Shown piece by piece: positions 1 to 8,087 of a stretch of 64,000 nt of DNA; the first letter of the stretch is position 1, and every line of letters starts with the position of its first letter. The position numbers and the translations under genes were made by a program. The DNA lies in contig CAYUYJ010000003.1 of the NCBI GenBank assembly GCA_964449325.1, positions 1-64,000 of the forward strand, in the 5' to 3' direction. The stretch comes from RGIG3002 sp964449325 (GTDB taxonomy: Bacteria > Bacillota > Clostridia > Lachnospirales > Lachnospiraceae). The notes below the pieces were generated by a model. That model made no database searches. It was not told where the DNA came from and saw only the letters and a program-made list of their open reading frames with translations.

Positions 1-55
1 GTAGAGCGCTGCGTTCGGGACGCAGAGGTCGCAGGTTCAAATCCTGTCGCATCGA
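1..55 (+). tRNA. tRNA-Pro (anticodon CGG), 5' end cut off by the window
   Basis: The D-arm remnant, a full anticodon arm (stem 9-13 with 21-25), a T-arm (GCAGG/TTCAAAT/CCTGT) and the 3' acceptor strand CGCATCG with discriminator A55 are visible. The seven-base loop at 14-20 places CGG at 16-18, which reads the proline codon CCG. C at position 1 of the acceptor (implied by G54) and A73 fit tRNA-Pro. No CCA is encoded. The first part of the gene lies outside the window. Confidence 0.93.
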
Positions 56-60
56 CTAGC

Positions 61-98
61 AAACTGTTTTCACAGTCATGTGAAGACAGTTTTTTTTG
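61..98 (+). terminator. Rho-independent terminator of the tRNA gene
   Basis: A 13-bp stem (61-73 AAACTGTTTTCAC with 80-92 GTGAAGACAGTTT, one G-T pair) with a six-base loop is followed by a run of T. It starts five bases after the tRNA ends, so it should end the tRNA transcript. Confidence 0.85.
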
Positions 99-127
99 TA
101 AATTAAGAAATATAAAGGAGCATCACC

Positions 128-1195
128 ATGATTTTTTACGCAACAGAAGACAACGTTAAAATAACCGGACGAACATTAACACAAGGCACTACCCGATACT
201 TATCCTTCTCCGGCAGCAGTATTTCCTTTACCTTTACCGGAAAGAAAGCAGAAATCAGTCTGTGGACAGATTGTAATAACTGGGAAAAAGGCTTCTACAG
301 CCAAATTGCAGTTTTCATAAATGATGAACCTCAACCTTCCAAACGCTTCTCCCTTACTTGCGAGGAAAAACTTTACACGATATTTGAAAGTGACAAAGAG
401 CAGACCGTCACCATTACTGTGATGAAATTTTCCGAAGCAGCCTTCGGCAAATGTGGCGTGAAATACATTCAGATTGATACGGACAAGCTTCTTTTGCCCC
501 CACAACCAAAGAAAAGAAAGCTGGAAATTATCGGTGATTCCATTACATGCGGTTACGGCATTGATGCTGCGAGCGAAACAGAAGCCTTTACCACTGATAC
601 GGAAAACCCTCTGAATTCCTATTCTTTACAGCTTACAAACATGCTGGATGCGGATGCCCAACTTGTTTCATGGAGCGGTATCGGAATTATATCCTGTTAT
701 GTGCCGGAAACCGAGGACACTCCCTTGGACGACTGGCTTATGCCCATGCTCTACGAATATACGGATGCTGCAGGCTCCAAAGATATTTTTAAGCAGGAAC
801 AGGATTCATGGGAAAAATGGGATAACAAACGGTTTGTACCCGATTTGATTATAATCAATATCGGAACGAACGATGCCTCTTACTGCCGCGAGCACAAAGA
901 GCGTCAGGACGTATGGGGTATAGAATATGAGAAATTTATTGCAACCGTCCGACATAAAAATCCGGATATACCGATTCTTTGCGTTTTAGGAACAATGGAT
1001 CAGCGGCTTTGCTATAAGGCAGAAGAAGTTACAAAAAAATTTCAGACAGATTACCATGATACAAAAATACATTATGTACATCTTCCCCTTCAATTAGACG
1101 AAGACGGAAAGGGCGCAGATTTCCATCCAAGCAACATTACACACAAAAAAACTGCACAGATTTTATTTGACTATATCACAGCAAATATTTTTTAA
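128..1195 (+). CDS. SGNH/GDSL-family acetyl esterase, carbohydrate esterase family 2-like
   Basis: The 355-residue protein has an N-terminal all-beta region (about 1-125) and a C-terminal SGNH hydrolase domain. Block I is GDSIT (Ser about 138), block III is NIGTND, and the catalytic Asp/His pair is in DFHPSN near the C-terminus. A jelly-roll domain before an SGNH domain is the layout of CE2 enzymes, which deacetylate xylan and other plant polysaccharides or oligosaccharides. There is no signal peptide, so it probably acts in the cytoplasm on imported acetylated sugars, in keeping with the intracellular glycosidases at 9.8-23.7 kb. AAAGGAG lies nine bases before the ATG. The substrate is inferred. 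Confidence 0.85.
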   Translation: MIFYATEDNVKITGRTLTQGTTRYLSFSGSSISFTFTGKKAEISLWTDCNNWEKGFYSQIAVFINDEPQPSKRFSLTCEEKLYTIFESDKEQTVTITVMKFSEAAFGKCGVKYIQIDTDKLLLPPQPKKRKLEIIGDSITCGYGIDAASETEAFTTDTENPLNSYSLQLTNMLDADAQLVSWSGIGIISCYVPETEDTPLDDWLMPMLYEYTDAAGSKDIFKQEQDSWEKWDNKRFVPDLIIINIGTNDASYCREHKERQDVWGIEYEKFIATVRHKNPDIPILCVLGTMDQRLCYKAEEVTKKFQTDYHDTKIHYVHLPLQLDEDGKGADFHPSNITHKKTAQILFDYITANIF

Positions 1196-1199
1196 CCTC

Positions 1200-1236
1200 A
1201 AAATCGCTGTAAGCACAATGCCTACAGCGATTTTTC
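1200..1236. terminator. Bidirectional terminator between convergent genes
   Basis: AAAATCGCTGTA (1199-1210) pairs with TACAGCGATTTT (1223-1234), flanked by A-rich and T-rich tracts, between the convergent esterase and DUF3021 genes. It can end transcripts from both sides. Confidence 0.8.
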
Positions 1237-1238
1237 TT

Positions 1239-1691
1239 TTAAGGGAGTTTTTTTTCATCCCCCTGCTTTTGATAGGATAACAGATCCAAGGTCATCTGTC
1301 TCGCCTGCTGCGTATCCAACGCAAAGGAAATGACATGCACCAAAACAAAAATAACAAAAACAGAAACGGCAAAGCTGACAATCAGTTCGCTGTTGTCTTT
1401 TGTAAAATTAGCATGCCCGAACCCAAATTCAATCAGCAATACTTCTAATAAGATAAGCTGAAGAATTTTTCGAATGAGAATCTGTACCAAAGTCATTTCT
1501 TTTTTTGAATACATGATGCACATGGGGAGAATTCCCAAAAAAGCATATACTAACGGTGCTAAAAAAGCATCGTAGCCGAACCGTTGCTCCGGCCGGTAAA
1601 TAATACCTATCACAAAGATGACCAAATTGATTAGCGTAACAAGTATAAAATATGTTGCACAAGTCGACTTAATAAATTCCTTAAACCTCAT
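1239..1691 (-). CDS. DUF3021-like four-helix membrane protein
   Basis: The 150-residue protein has four hydrophobic segments (about 13-33, 43-60, 70-90 and 105-125) and a charged C-terminal tail. Small four-helix DUF3021 proteins are typically encoded directly beside LytTR-domain DNA-binding proteins, and here the gene starts 2 bases after the LytTR gene ends, with GGGAGAAG as ribosome-binding site. Family knowledge suggests a membrane partner that modulates the LytTR regulator. Family assignment rests on context and topology; the biochemical role is unknown. Confidence 0.75.
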   Translation of the reverse strand: MRFKEFIKSTCATYFILVTLINLVIFVIGIIYRPEQRFGYDAFLAPLVYAFLGILPMCIMYSKKEMTLVQILIRKILQLILLEVLLIEFGFGHANFTKDNSELIVSFAVSVFVIFVLVHVISFALDTQQARQMTLDLLSYQKQGDEKKLP

Positions 1692-1692
1692 T

Positions 1693-2136
1693 CTACGCTT
1701 CTCCCTTCAGTGTCTTTTTCAAATCGGGTACATATTTACGGGAAATAATAATCTCCTCTCCATTGGAAAGCGCTGCTGAAAACCGTCCATTCAGTGCCGG
1801 TCGAATGGATTTTACCTTCATCAGATTAACCAACGTCGATTTGGATATCCGTATAAAGCGCTTCATTTTCAGTGCCTCTTCAAGCTCATACACGCGCTGC
1901 TTTGTCTCATAGGATTGCTTTGCGGTATATAGAAAGGTTCGGTTATCCACCGATTCCACATATAGCACATCCCCAATCGCTATCTCATACTGTCTGCCAT
2001 CAATACTGCCCGTAAGCTGACCCTGTCTGGATTTGACAAAGGCAACGATTTCCTTTACCTCGTCACTTACTTCACGGCACCTAATTTCCACCATTTCCGG
2101 TTCTTCCTTTGGAATCTTCTTTACCCTAATTTCCAT
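1693..2136 (-). CDS. LytTR-domain transcriptional regulator without receiver domain
   Basis: This protein of about 147 residues consists of a short N-terminal part (1-45) and a LytTR DNA-binding domain (about 50-147), recognisable by the YVESVDNRTFLYT and FIRISKSTLVNLMKVKSI segments. There is no phosphoacceptor domain, so activity must be set in another way, most plausibly by the DUF3021 membrane protein encoded next. I chose the ATG at 2136; an in-frame TTG sits one codon earlier. It is the second gene of an operon with the upstream alpha/beta-hydrolase, four bases apart. A direct repeat fitting a LytTR operator lies before the operon (3562-3592), suggesting autoregulation. Confidence 0.85.
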   Translation of the reverse strand: MEIRVKKIPKEEPEMVEIRCREVSDEVKEIVAFVKSRQGQLTGSIDGRQYEIAIGDVLYVESVDNRTFLYTAKQSYETKQRVYELEEALKMKRFIRISKSTLVNLMKVKSIRPALNGRFSAALSNGEEIIISRKYVPDLKKTLKGEA

Positions 2137-2140
2137 CAAT

Positions 2141-3508
2141 CTATAAATGATATCCTTCCTCTACCTGAAACTCTCCGCTTCCTTTTAGATAACAATCAAA
2201 GAACTGAAGCGTAATTTCATTCATTTTTAAGATACAGGTCTTCGCATCCACATCTCCGGTTCCCAGCATATTTGCTAAAAATGGCGAAAACAGCGGAAGA
2301 TCTGTATAATTCATATGACCGGATCCTACAATATAGGTACTATATCCATTCGTGGCATGTTCAAGCACCACATTGTTTGCATATGGCACTCCCTGCTCAG
2401 ATGCCTCGATTCTGCTCTTATGATGTTCATCGTTATCAAAAGATAAAAGCGGTGTATCATAGATATCCCCATTTATGATATTCACTTCATCCACCACTTC
2501 TGTAACCTCGCCCAGCATCGTTCCGTCTATATCAATGACTGCGTCTATATCCTCTCGCTGTCTGCCAATGGTAACTGCGGTAGCACCGCCTAAAGAATGA
2601 CCCATAAATCCAATTTTTTCGCAGTCAATCATGGAAATTGCAGAAACAATTCCTTCTTGATTTTCTTCCGAAATAACCCAGCATTCTGCGAAATTTCTAC
2701 TCTGTGCTGCTTCTTTTATAGTATCGATGGCAAAATTAGAATCGTCAAGTCGAAGCTTTATCCACGCAGAAGATAACTCAAAAATCTCTGCCTTAGATAC
2801 TCCGCTGGAATTGACTCGCTGTATCCCCTGCATCAATCCTGCATCTGTGAGAATCTGTTTTCCATCTGTATCCTTTGTAAAGAGCGAATGATATGGGTGT
2901 TCGAGGCCGACAACCACATAGCCATGGCTGGCAAGCTCCATATAAGTCGACATATTACTTTGATAATATCCGAACGCACCATGAGAGAAAAATACAAGCG
3001 GAAACTTTTCACTCAGATTAGCTCCCTCCGGATAAAAGAAATAGACCGGCACTTCTCTTTTTGATCCATCCGTCTCAAAAGCCTCAATTCTATTATCATC
3101 CACCAAAATGGCCTGTGCCATTTTAACCTCATATTCCCCTGTCGTCGGCAATCCCACATAATCAGCAAATAAAAAAGAAGGAATGAGTCCAAAAACAAAA
3201 AGAATAAATGAGCCAAGGACAGAAAAAACCATACCTGCAAGTTTCTTTTCCTTTTCCGCCTTCTTTTTAATCCAATATAGGATTGCTGCCAAAACGGTTC
3301 GAAGACTCAAAAGAAGAAACAGTGCCTTATAACGCATTCCTAAATCAATTCCCGGCAATAGAAGCATCACCAAAAAAACAAGGACTTCTCCTCCATTTAC
3401 AATCAGTCTGGTTAAGTACCACTCTTTCACAATCGGCTTTCTTCGAATTGCTATGACTGCAAAAGCAATTTCAATCACAGTTAAAACTAACAATAATAAA
3501 ACATTCAT
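2141..3508 (-). CDS. Membrane-anchored alpha/beta hydrolase (PAF-acetylhydrolase-like)
   Basis: The 455-residue protein has several N-terminal hydrophobic helices (about residues 2-20, 35-55, 60-75 and 95-115) followed by an extracellular or membrane-associated alpha/beta-hydrolase domain. Visible motifs are the oxyanion-hole segment FFSHGAFG, the nucleophile elbow GHSLGG, an Asp in SFDNDEHH and a His in VGSGHMNY. The wide spacing and sequence style resemble platelet-activating-factor acetylhydrolase-like lipases. It heads an operon with LytTR and DUF3021 genes, so it may be the enzymatic output of that regulator. Substrate unknown; esterase or lipase activity is inferred from the intact triad. 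Start supported by AAAGGAAG seven bases upstream. Confidence 0.8.
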   Translation of the reverse strand: MNVLLLLVLTVIEIAFAVIAIRRKPIVKEWYLTRLIVNGGEVLVFLVMLLLPGIDLGMRYKALFLLLSLRTVLAAILYWIKKKAEKEKKLAGMVFSVLGSFILFVFGLIPSFLFADYVGLPTTGEYEVKMAQAILVDDNRIEAFETDGSKREVPVYFFYPEGANLSEKFPLVFFSHGAFGYYQSNMSTYMELASHGYVVVGLEHPYHSLFTKDTDGKQILTDAGLMQGIQRVNSSGVSKAEIFELSSAWIKLRLDDSNFAIDTIKEAAQSRNFAECWVISEENQEGIVSAISMIDCEKIGFMGHSLGGATAVTIGRQREDIDAVIDIDGTMLGEVTEVVDEVNIINGDIYDTPLLSFDNDEHHKSRIEASEQGVPYANNVVLEHATNGYSTYIVGSGHMNYTDLPLFSPFLANMLGTGDVDAKTCILKMNEITLQFFDCYLKGSGEFQVEEGYHL

Positions 3509-3539
3509 TTTCTTACTTCCTTTCCTCTTGATATGCTTG

Positions 3540-3592
3540 ACTATAGCACGATGAAAAAAGGATGCAAGAATTTAAAATGTGAAATGCAAGAA
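3540..3592 (-). promoter_or_regulatory. Candidate LytTR operator and promoter of the hydrolase-LytTR-DUF3021 operon
   Basis: On the minus strand the nonamer TTCTTGCAT occurs twice (3584-3592 and 3562-3570), 22 bp apart start to start, which puts both copies on the same DNA face. The promoter-proximal copy contains TTGCAT (-35), separated by 16 bp from TATAGT (-10, 3540-3545). LytTR proteins bind pairs of about 9-bp direct repeats two helical turns apart, just upstream of or touching the -35 box. Binding by the regulator encoded at 1693-2136 is an inference. Confidence 0.5.
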
Positions 3593-3615
3593 AGCTATGT
3601 AAAATGCATTTTCTA

Positions 3616-4074
3616 TCAAAATAAATTTTTTCGGTAAACAAATTCTGTAGGTGTTTCCTGTATCAGTTCATAACCATTTTTTGAAAAACAATGGGAAGAT
3701 GCTTTGTTCTGAGGTTTCACGCTCCCGCTCAAATACCTCAGTCCGTATTTCTTACCCTGCTCTTCAACAAGAGCAAGTATTTTGCTTCCAAGACCTTTTC
3801 CGCGACAGCCTTTATCAATACTATAGCTGATAATACCGCTTTCTGCTTCCGGGTTCACATCCAGACGAATCGTTCCGACAGGCTTTTCTTCCTGTTTCAA
3901 AATAAAAAAAAGACAATTTTTATCTGCCAGTTTTTTCTCCAGCCATGCAATATGATTTTCCCATAGAACAGGTTCAGACGAGAAAGAATTCTTCCTCGTC
4001 TCCGGCTCATTCGTCCATTCAAAAAGCTGCTTTGCATCCGCTTCCGTTACCGGACGCAAGTCTAATCTTTCCAT
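3616..4074 (-). CDS. GNAT-family N-acetyltransferase
   Basis: The 152-residue protein is a single GNAT domain of the RimJ/PseH style: an N-terminal LRPVTEADAKQLFEWTNE segment, a beta-hairpin and the acetyl-CoA-binding motif A, GCRGKGLGSKIL (about residues 90-102). The late NKASSHCFSKNGYE segment is typical for this fold. It starts two bases after the thioredoxin stop codon, so the two are co-transcribed. The acceptor substrate cannot be told from sequence. Confidence 0.85.
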   Translation of the reverse strand: MERLDLRPVTEADAKQLFEWTNEPETRKNSFSSEPVLWENHIAWLEKKLADKNCLFFILKQEEKPVGTIRLDVNPEAESGIISYSIDKGCRGKGLGSKILALVEEQGKKYGLRYLSGSVKPQNKASSHCFSKNGYELIQETPTEFVYRKNLF

Positions 4075-4076
4075 AA

Positions 4077-4403
4077 TTATGCCTCGCCCAAAACACGTTT
4101 AATCTTTTCTTCCAATTCTATTTTGGGCATACCGCCCACCATAGTTTCCACTGCCTGTCCTTTATGAAAAATCATAAAGGTAGGAATCGACATTACATGA
4201 TATTTTTGTGCAATATCCATTTCCTCGTCAATATTCAATTTACCGATTTTCATTTTTCCGTCAAACTCCTGTGCCATTTCGGATACAATGGGCCCCATCA
4301 TTTTACAGGGACCGCACCAGTCTGCATAAAAATCCACCAGAACCGGCATATCACTGTCCAGCACCTCTACTGCAAAATTCGCTGTTGTAAATTTATGTTC
4401 CAT
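4077..4403 (-). CDS. trxA: Thioredoxin
   Basis: The 108-residue single-domain thioredoxin has the WCGPCK active site (Cys30 and Cys33), the cis-proline segment SIPTFMIF and the usual length. It reduces protein disulfides in the cytoplasm with electrons from thioredoxin reductase, which is not encoded in this window. AGAGG lies before the ATG. It precedes the GNAT gene in a two-gene operon. Confidence 0.95.
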   Translation of the reverse strand: MEHKFTTANFAVEVLDSDMPVLVDFYADWCGPCKMMGPIVSEMAQEFDGKMKIGKLNIDEEMDIAQKYHVMSIPTFMIFHKGQAVETMVGGMPKIELEEKIKRVLGEA

Positions 4404-4459
4404 ACTTTTCCTCTCTTTCCGCGCTACCTTGAACGCATATCACTTTTGACATTATTTTG

Positions 4460-5098
4460 TTATCTTGAAATAATATATTTATAAATCGGATTTCCCATGG
4501 AAGAAAACTTTTCCTCATATTCCGTCATGATATTTCCCTTTACCATTTTTTCATCATGATGAAGGTCAAAGGTAACTGCCTGTGCCTTCCAACCTGCAGG
4601 CTCAAGCTCTTCCAACGCAAATTCAAACAAGCCCTTATTGTCCGTTTTAAATTCCAACGTTCCTTCCGGTTTCAAAATCTGATCAAAGCGTTCCAAAAAC
4701 TGTCTGGACGGAAGTCTTCTCTTTGCATGCCTGTCCTTCGGCCACGGATCAGAAAAATTCAGGTAAATTCGATCTACTTCATCCTTTTCAAACATATCCG
4801 TAATATTTTTTGCATCTTCACACAAAAAATACAGATTCGGTAGTTCTTCTATCTCCATTTTTTGTATTGCACGAAGCAAAACCGTGGAATACTTCTCCAT
4901 TCCCAAATAATTGATATTCGGATTTGCCTTTGCCATTCCGTGAATGAACTGCCCTTTTCCCATTCCTACTTCAATATGAACAGGATTTGTATTTCCGAAA
5001 AATTCTTTCCATTTGCCCTTTTTATCTGCCGGATTCTGTACCACAAATCTGCTCGCCGCAATCATTTCATCAGAACCGGTTACATTTCTTAAACGCAT
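4460..5098 (-). CDS. trmB: tRNA (guanine-N7-)-methyltransferase TrmB
   Basis: The 212-residue Rossmann-fold SAM-dependent methyltransferase forms m7G46 in tRNA variable loops. Diagnostic segments are the SAM-binding VGMGKGQF (about residues 43-50), the catalytic-site block FSDPWPKDRHAKRRL (about 115-130) and the late TEYEEKF motif. Length is normal for the family. It lies about 55 bases upstream of trxA on the same strand with no obvious terminator between. Confidence 0.95.
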   Translation of the reverse strand: MRLRNVTGSDEMIAASRFVVQNPADKKGKWKEFFGNTNPVHIEVGMGKGQFIHGMAKANPNINYLGMEKYSTVLLRAIQKMEIEELPNLYFLCEDAKNITDMFEKDEVDRIYLNFSDPWPKDRHAKRRLPSRQFLERFDQILKPEGTLEFKTDNKGLFEFALEELEPAGWKAQAVTFDLHHDEKMVKGNIMTEYEEKFSSMGNPIYKYIISR

Positions 5099-5419
5099 AA
5101 ACTACTGTATTTCCTTTCTATTATGTGAACTTCCAGCTATTCTATACTTTCTCTGCCATATATGACAGCTGCTATTTTTTCGTCGTTTGCTTTATTTACT
5201 AATCTTACAACAATTCATTATAAAAAAAAAGTCATATTCTCATAACAATTTCCTTCCCTGTTGCAATTTCAACTTCTGCATAAAAAGAATTTTTAAAAAA
5301 TATTGAATTTTCCTGTTTCGACTATGGTTTTCCGTAAAAATAGTGTATCATATGAAATGAATATTCGTTACAAGCGGATAGTTTTAGATTATTGTTTGAA
5401 ATATTAACGGAGATTGTTC
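5099..5419. other. Divergent intergenic region between trmB and the D,D-carboxypeptidase gene
   Basis: This AT-rich stretch of about 320 bases separates two divergent genes and must hold both promoters. I see no consensus -35/-10 pair, no strong hairpin and no credible small gene. GGAG at 5409-5412 is the ribosome-binding site of the downstream gene. Confidence 0.5.
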
Positions 5420-6865
5420 ATGAAATATAAATTTATCAAATACACATTATCTTCACTATGTGCGGCTACTGTCTTATTAACAGGCTTTTTTGCTTCTCCC
5501 GCCCGGGTTTTGGCTTCGGATATGTTAGAACAGGCAGAGATGCGTAAAAGTCTTCCGGTGCAGACAAATGAAATAGAAAATTGGCCGGATGGTCCTGCCA
5601 TTGGCGCGGAAGCCGCCATTTTGATGGAAGCCAATACAGGCACGATTTTATATGCCAAAAATATAAATGAGAAGCTTTATCCTGCCAGCACTACTAAAAT
5701 TCTTACCTGTCTCATTGTTGCAGAACAGGCAGACTTAAATGATACGGTTAAAATGTCTAACGAGGCAGTTTTCAGTGTTCCGGTGGACGGTTCCAAAATT
5801 TATCTGGATGTAGGGGAAGAAATTACAGTAGACCAGGCACTTCAGGCAATTTTGATTGCTTCGGCAAATGATGCTGCAAACGGCGTTGCGGAGCTTGTCG
5901 GCGGAAGTCTGGAAGGCTTTGCGGATATGATGAATGAACGGGCAAAAGAATTAGGCTGTACCAATTCCCATTTTGTCAATTCCAACGGTTTGTATGATGA
6001 TAATCATTATACAACAGCACACGATTTGGCGGTTATCGGACGAGCTTTTTTTAATAATGAATTACTGTGCAAATATTCCAGCACTCCAAAGCTGCACCTT
6101 CCCCCAACCCCAACCCAGCCCGATGACATTATTGAATTCAGCAAGAATAAGCTGTACAAAGGAGGGGACTATGAGTATGAATATCTGGTAGGAAGTAAAA
6201 CCGGATATACCGACGAGGCAAGACAGACGCTGGTCTCCTGTGCAGAAAAGAACGGGATGAAGCTGATTTGTGTTATCTTAAAAGAAGAGACCCCTTACCA
6301 GTATGAAGATACGGTAAGTCTCTTTGACTACGGCTTCGGAAATTTTCAAATGATTAACATTGTGGAATCCGACTCCGAGTATGTCATCGATAATGCAAAC
6401 TTTTTTAATACGGACAATGACATTTTCGGCAGTTCTAAACCAATTTTATCTTTAGATAAAGACGATTACATCATCTTACCAAATACAGCTGAACTGAGTG
6501 ATGCAAAGTCCTCTATTTCCTATGATGTAAATGGAAAAAATCAGATTGCTTCTATTAATTATACCTATAACGGTATAGATGTAGGAAGTGTGTCCGTAGA
6601 CCTCGCCACAGATTCCGTTTACTCCTATCAGTTTGATAATGCCGTTTCGGAAACATCCGTACCGGAAACAGAAGAAATGAATGATAAAGTTATTTTTATC
6701 AATGTTAAAATTATCATTTTCTGGATTCTTGGTATCGCAGGCGCTCTGATAGCTATTTTTGTTCTGCGTGCTTTTATTAATAACTATCATTTTTCCAAAA
6801 AGAGAAAACGGCGACTTCGTAAAAACCGGCGTCGTTATGGAGAATTTAAGGACATTGATTTTTGA
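5420..6865 (+). CDS. D-alanyl-D-alanine carboxypeptidase (peptidase S11, DacF/PBP5-like)
   Basis: The exported penicillin-binding protein of 481 residues trims the terminal D-Ala from peptidoglycan stem peptides. A signal peptide (about 1-32) is followed by the S11 domain with SxxK (STTK, Ser about 90), SxN (SAND, about 155) and KTG (KTGYT, about 255). A second beta-rich domain follows. Unlike classical PBP5, which ends in an amphipathic helix, this protein ends in a strong transmembrane helix (about 428-452) and a very basic tail (KKRKRRLRKNRRR). I chose the ATG at 5420, seven bases after GGAG; an in-frame TTG at 5414 is too close to the ribosome-binding site. Confidence 0.93.
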   Translation: MKYKFIKYTLSSLCAATVLLTGFFASPARVLASDMLEQAEMRKSLPVQTNEIENWPDGPAIGAEAAILMEANTGTILYAKNINEKLYPASTTKILTCLIVAEQADLNDTVKMSNEAVFSVPVDGSKIYLDVGEEITVDQALQAILIASANDAANGVAELVGGSLEGFADMMNERAKELGCTNSHFVNSNGLYDDNHYTTAHDLAVIGRAFFNNELLCKYSSTPKLHLPPTPTQPDDIIEFSKNKLYKGGDYEYEYLVGSKTGYTDEARQTLVSCAEKNGMKLICVILKEETPYQYEDTVSLFDYGFGNFQMINIVESDSEYVIDNANFFNTDNDIFGSSKPILSLDKDDYIILPNTAELSDAKSSISYDVNGKNQIASINYTYNGIDVGSVSVDLATDSVYSYQFDNAVSETSVPETEEMNDKVIFINVKIIIFWILGIAGALIAIFVLRAFINNYHFSKKRKRRLRKNRRRYGEFKDIDF

Positions 6866-6877
6866 TATGACTGAAAA

Positions 6878-6910
6878 GCGGGTGCAATCTGCTTAACATA
6901 TTGCACCCGT
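6878..6910. terminator. Terminator between convergent genes
   Basis: CGGGTGCAAT (6879-6888) pairs perfectly with ATTGCACCCG (6900-6909) around an 11-base loop. A tracts on the left and a short T run on the right make it usable in both directions. It overlaps the 3' end of the exonuclease gene. Confidence 0.7.
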
Positions 6911-7867
6911 TTCATTAGTTTTTTGTTGTTTTTTCATTTTCTTAAGCTCTTCTGTGTGCTCCTTTTTCATTTTCAGCACTTCTGCTTCTTCTTTACTGAT
7001 ATATTTCATCGTTTTCACAACATATAGTTTATTATTTGGAGATTTCTTTATTCGGATTTTAAATTTCATAAATCCATGCTTGTCACAAAATGCCACACAA
7101 TAATAATGCCTGCCGTTCGGCGTAAACCACTTTATCCTTTTCTTCAGATTCTTATGGCACAAATGACACTTTGAACTCATAATTTCCCTGTCGGCAGTCA
7201 GTGCGGTTTTGTTCTCAAATTCTCTGGATATATACTTTGCATAATCCTCAAATACTGTAAAAATTTCCTGTTCCTTTGTCTTTGGAACAGAAAAAGTATC
7301 ATAGGATATACGGGAAAGCACCTGTGCATCACGGATAACTCCGAATATTTTTGCGGTATAATAAGCATCACTGAATGCTCTGTGAAACGGAATATCCTTT
7401 TCAATATTTAAGAAATCAATCGCATATTCCAGACTTCGTCTAGACTTTTTATCCTCAAAAGCAATACTGAAAAGCTTCTGCACATCATAAAATGCAATGG
7501 GACGGTCGCTTAAAGGTTTCATTCCGTAATATTTCATATTTTTTTGGAGCTCCGATAAATCCAGCGGTCCCCATGAACAAAACATACAATCCTCTCCGCA
7601 CCAGCTTAAAAATTCCTTTACTGCTTTGGGAAATGACTTTCCGTTTTCCAACTCGCTTATTTCTAAATGGATTAACTCTTGCGTAATATGATGCATTTCA
7701 TGATATACTTTCGGCTTAATCAGTTGGTTATACTGTCCGATTATCTCACGCTCACTATTTAATTTAACGGCACCAATTTCAATAATTTCAAAGGGAAGCT
7801 TTTCTATTTCCTTCTCTTTTCCGGTATTGCTTTGATTCCATTCTAAATCAAATACAATGTAATCCAT
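6893..7867 (-). CDS. DEDDh-family 3'-5' exonuclease (KapD/sporulation-inhibitor type)
   Basis: This protein of about 324 residues carries an N-terminal exonuclease domain (about 1-180): FDLEWNQ supplies the first Asp/Glu pair, LDLSEL the next acidic residue, and HRAFSDAYYTAKI the catalytic His and Asp. The C-terminal part has CHLCHK and a further Cys/His group around YYCVAFCDKHG, which look like a small zinc-binding domain, and ends in a Lys/Glu-rich tail. Similar proteins are annotated as inhibitors of the KinA pathway or RNase-T-like exonucleases; the true substrate is unknown. Start at 7867 is preferred over 7873 because AAAGG is then seven bases away. Confidence 0.85.
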   Translation of the reverse strand: MDYIVFDLEWNQSNTGKEKEIEKLPFEIIEIGAVKLNSEREIIGQYNQLIKPKVYHEMHHITQELIHLEISELENGKSFPKAVKEFLSWCGEDCMFCSWGPLDLSELQKNMKYYGMKPLSDRPIAFYDVQKLFSIAFEDKKSRRSLEYAIDFLNIEKDIPFHRAFSDAYYTAKIFGVIRDAQVLSRISYDTFSVPKTKEQEIFTVFEDYAKYISREFENKTALTADREIMSSKCHLCHKNLKKRIKWFTPNGRHYYCVAFCDKHGFMKFKIRIKKSPNNKLYVVKTMKYISKEEAEVLKMKKEHTEELKKMKKQQKTNETGAIC

Positions 7868-7984
7868 CTGCATTCCTTTCCAAAAATAAAGTTTTCCTCT
7901 GTCTTCATTTCCAATAATTATACTATACTGCTCTTTTTTCTACAATGACTAATAATTTAGGTATTCTTTATGAAAAATAACGGG

Positions 7985-8013
7985 TTACGACACTACCTCT
8001 GACATGGTATAGT
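7985..8013 (+). promoter_or_regulatory. Candidate sigma-A promoter for the solute-binding protein / GH42 operon
   Basis: TTACGA (7985-7990) and TATAGT (8008-8013) are separated by 17 bp, about 75 bases before the start codon. The match is moderate, and the site is the best one in this interval. Confidence 0.45.
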
Positions 8014-8087
8014 AGTTTTATTCTATAGTTGTACGCAGTTTACCACGATTACATGTGATATGGATTAAGTAAAGGATACATACGCTT

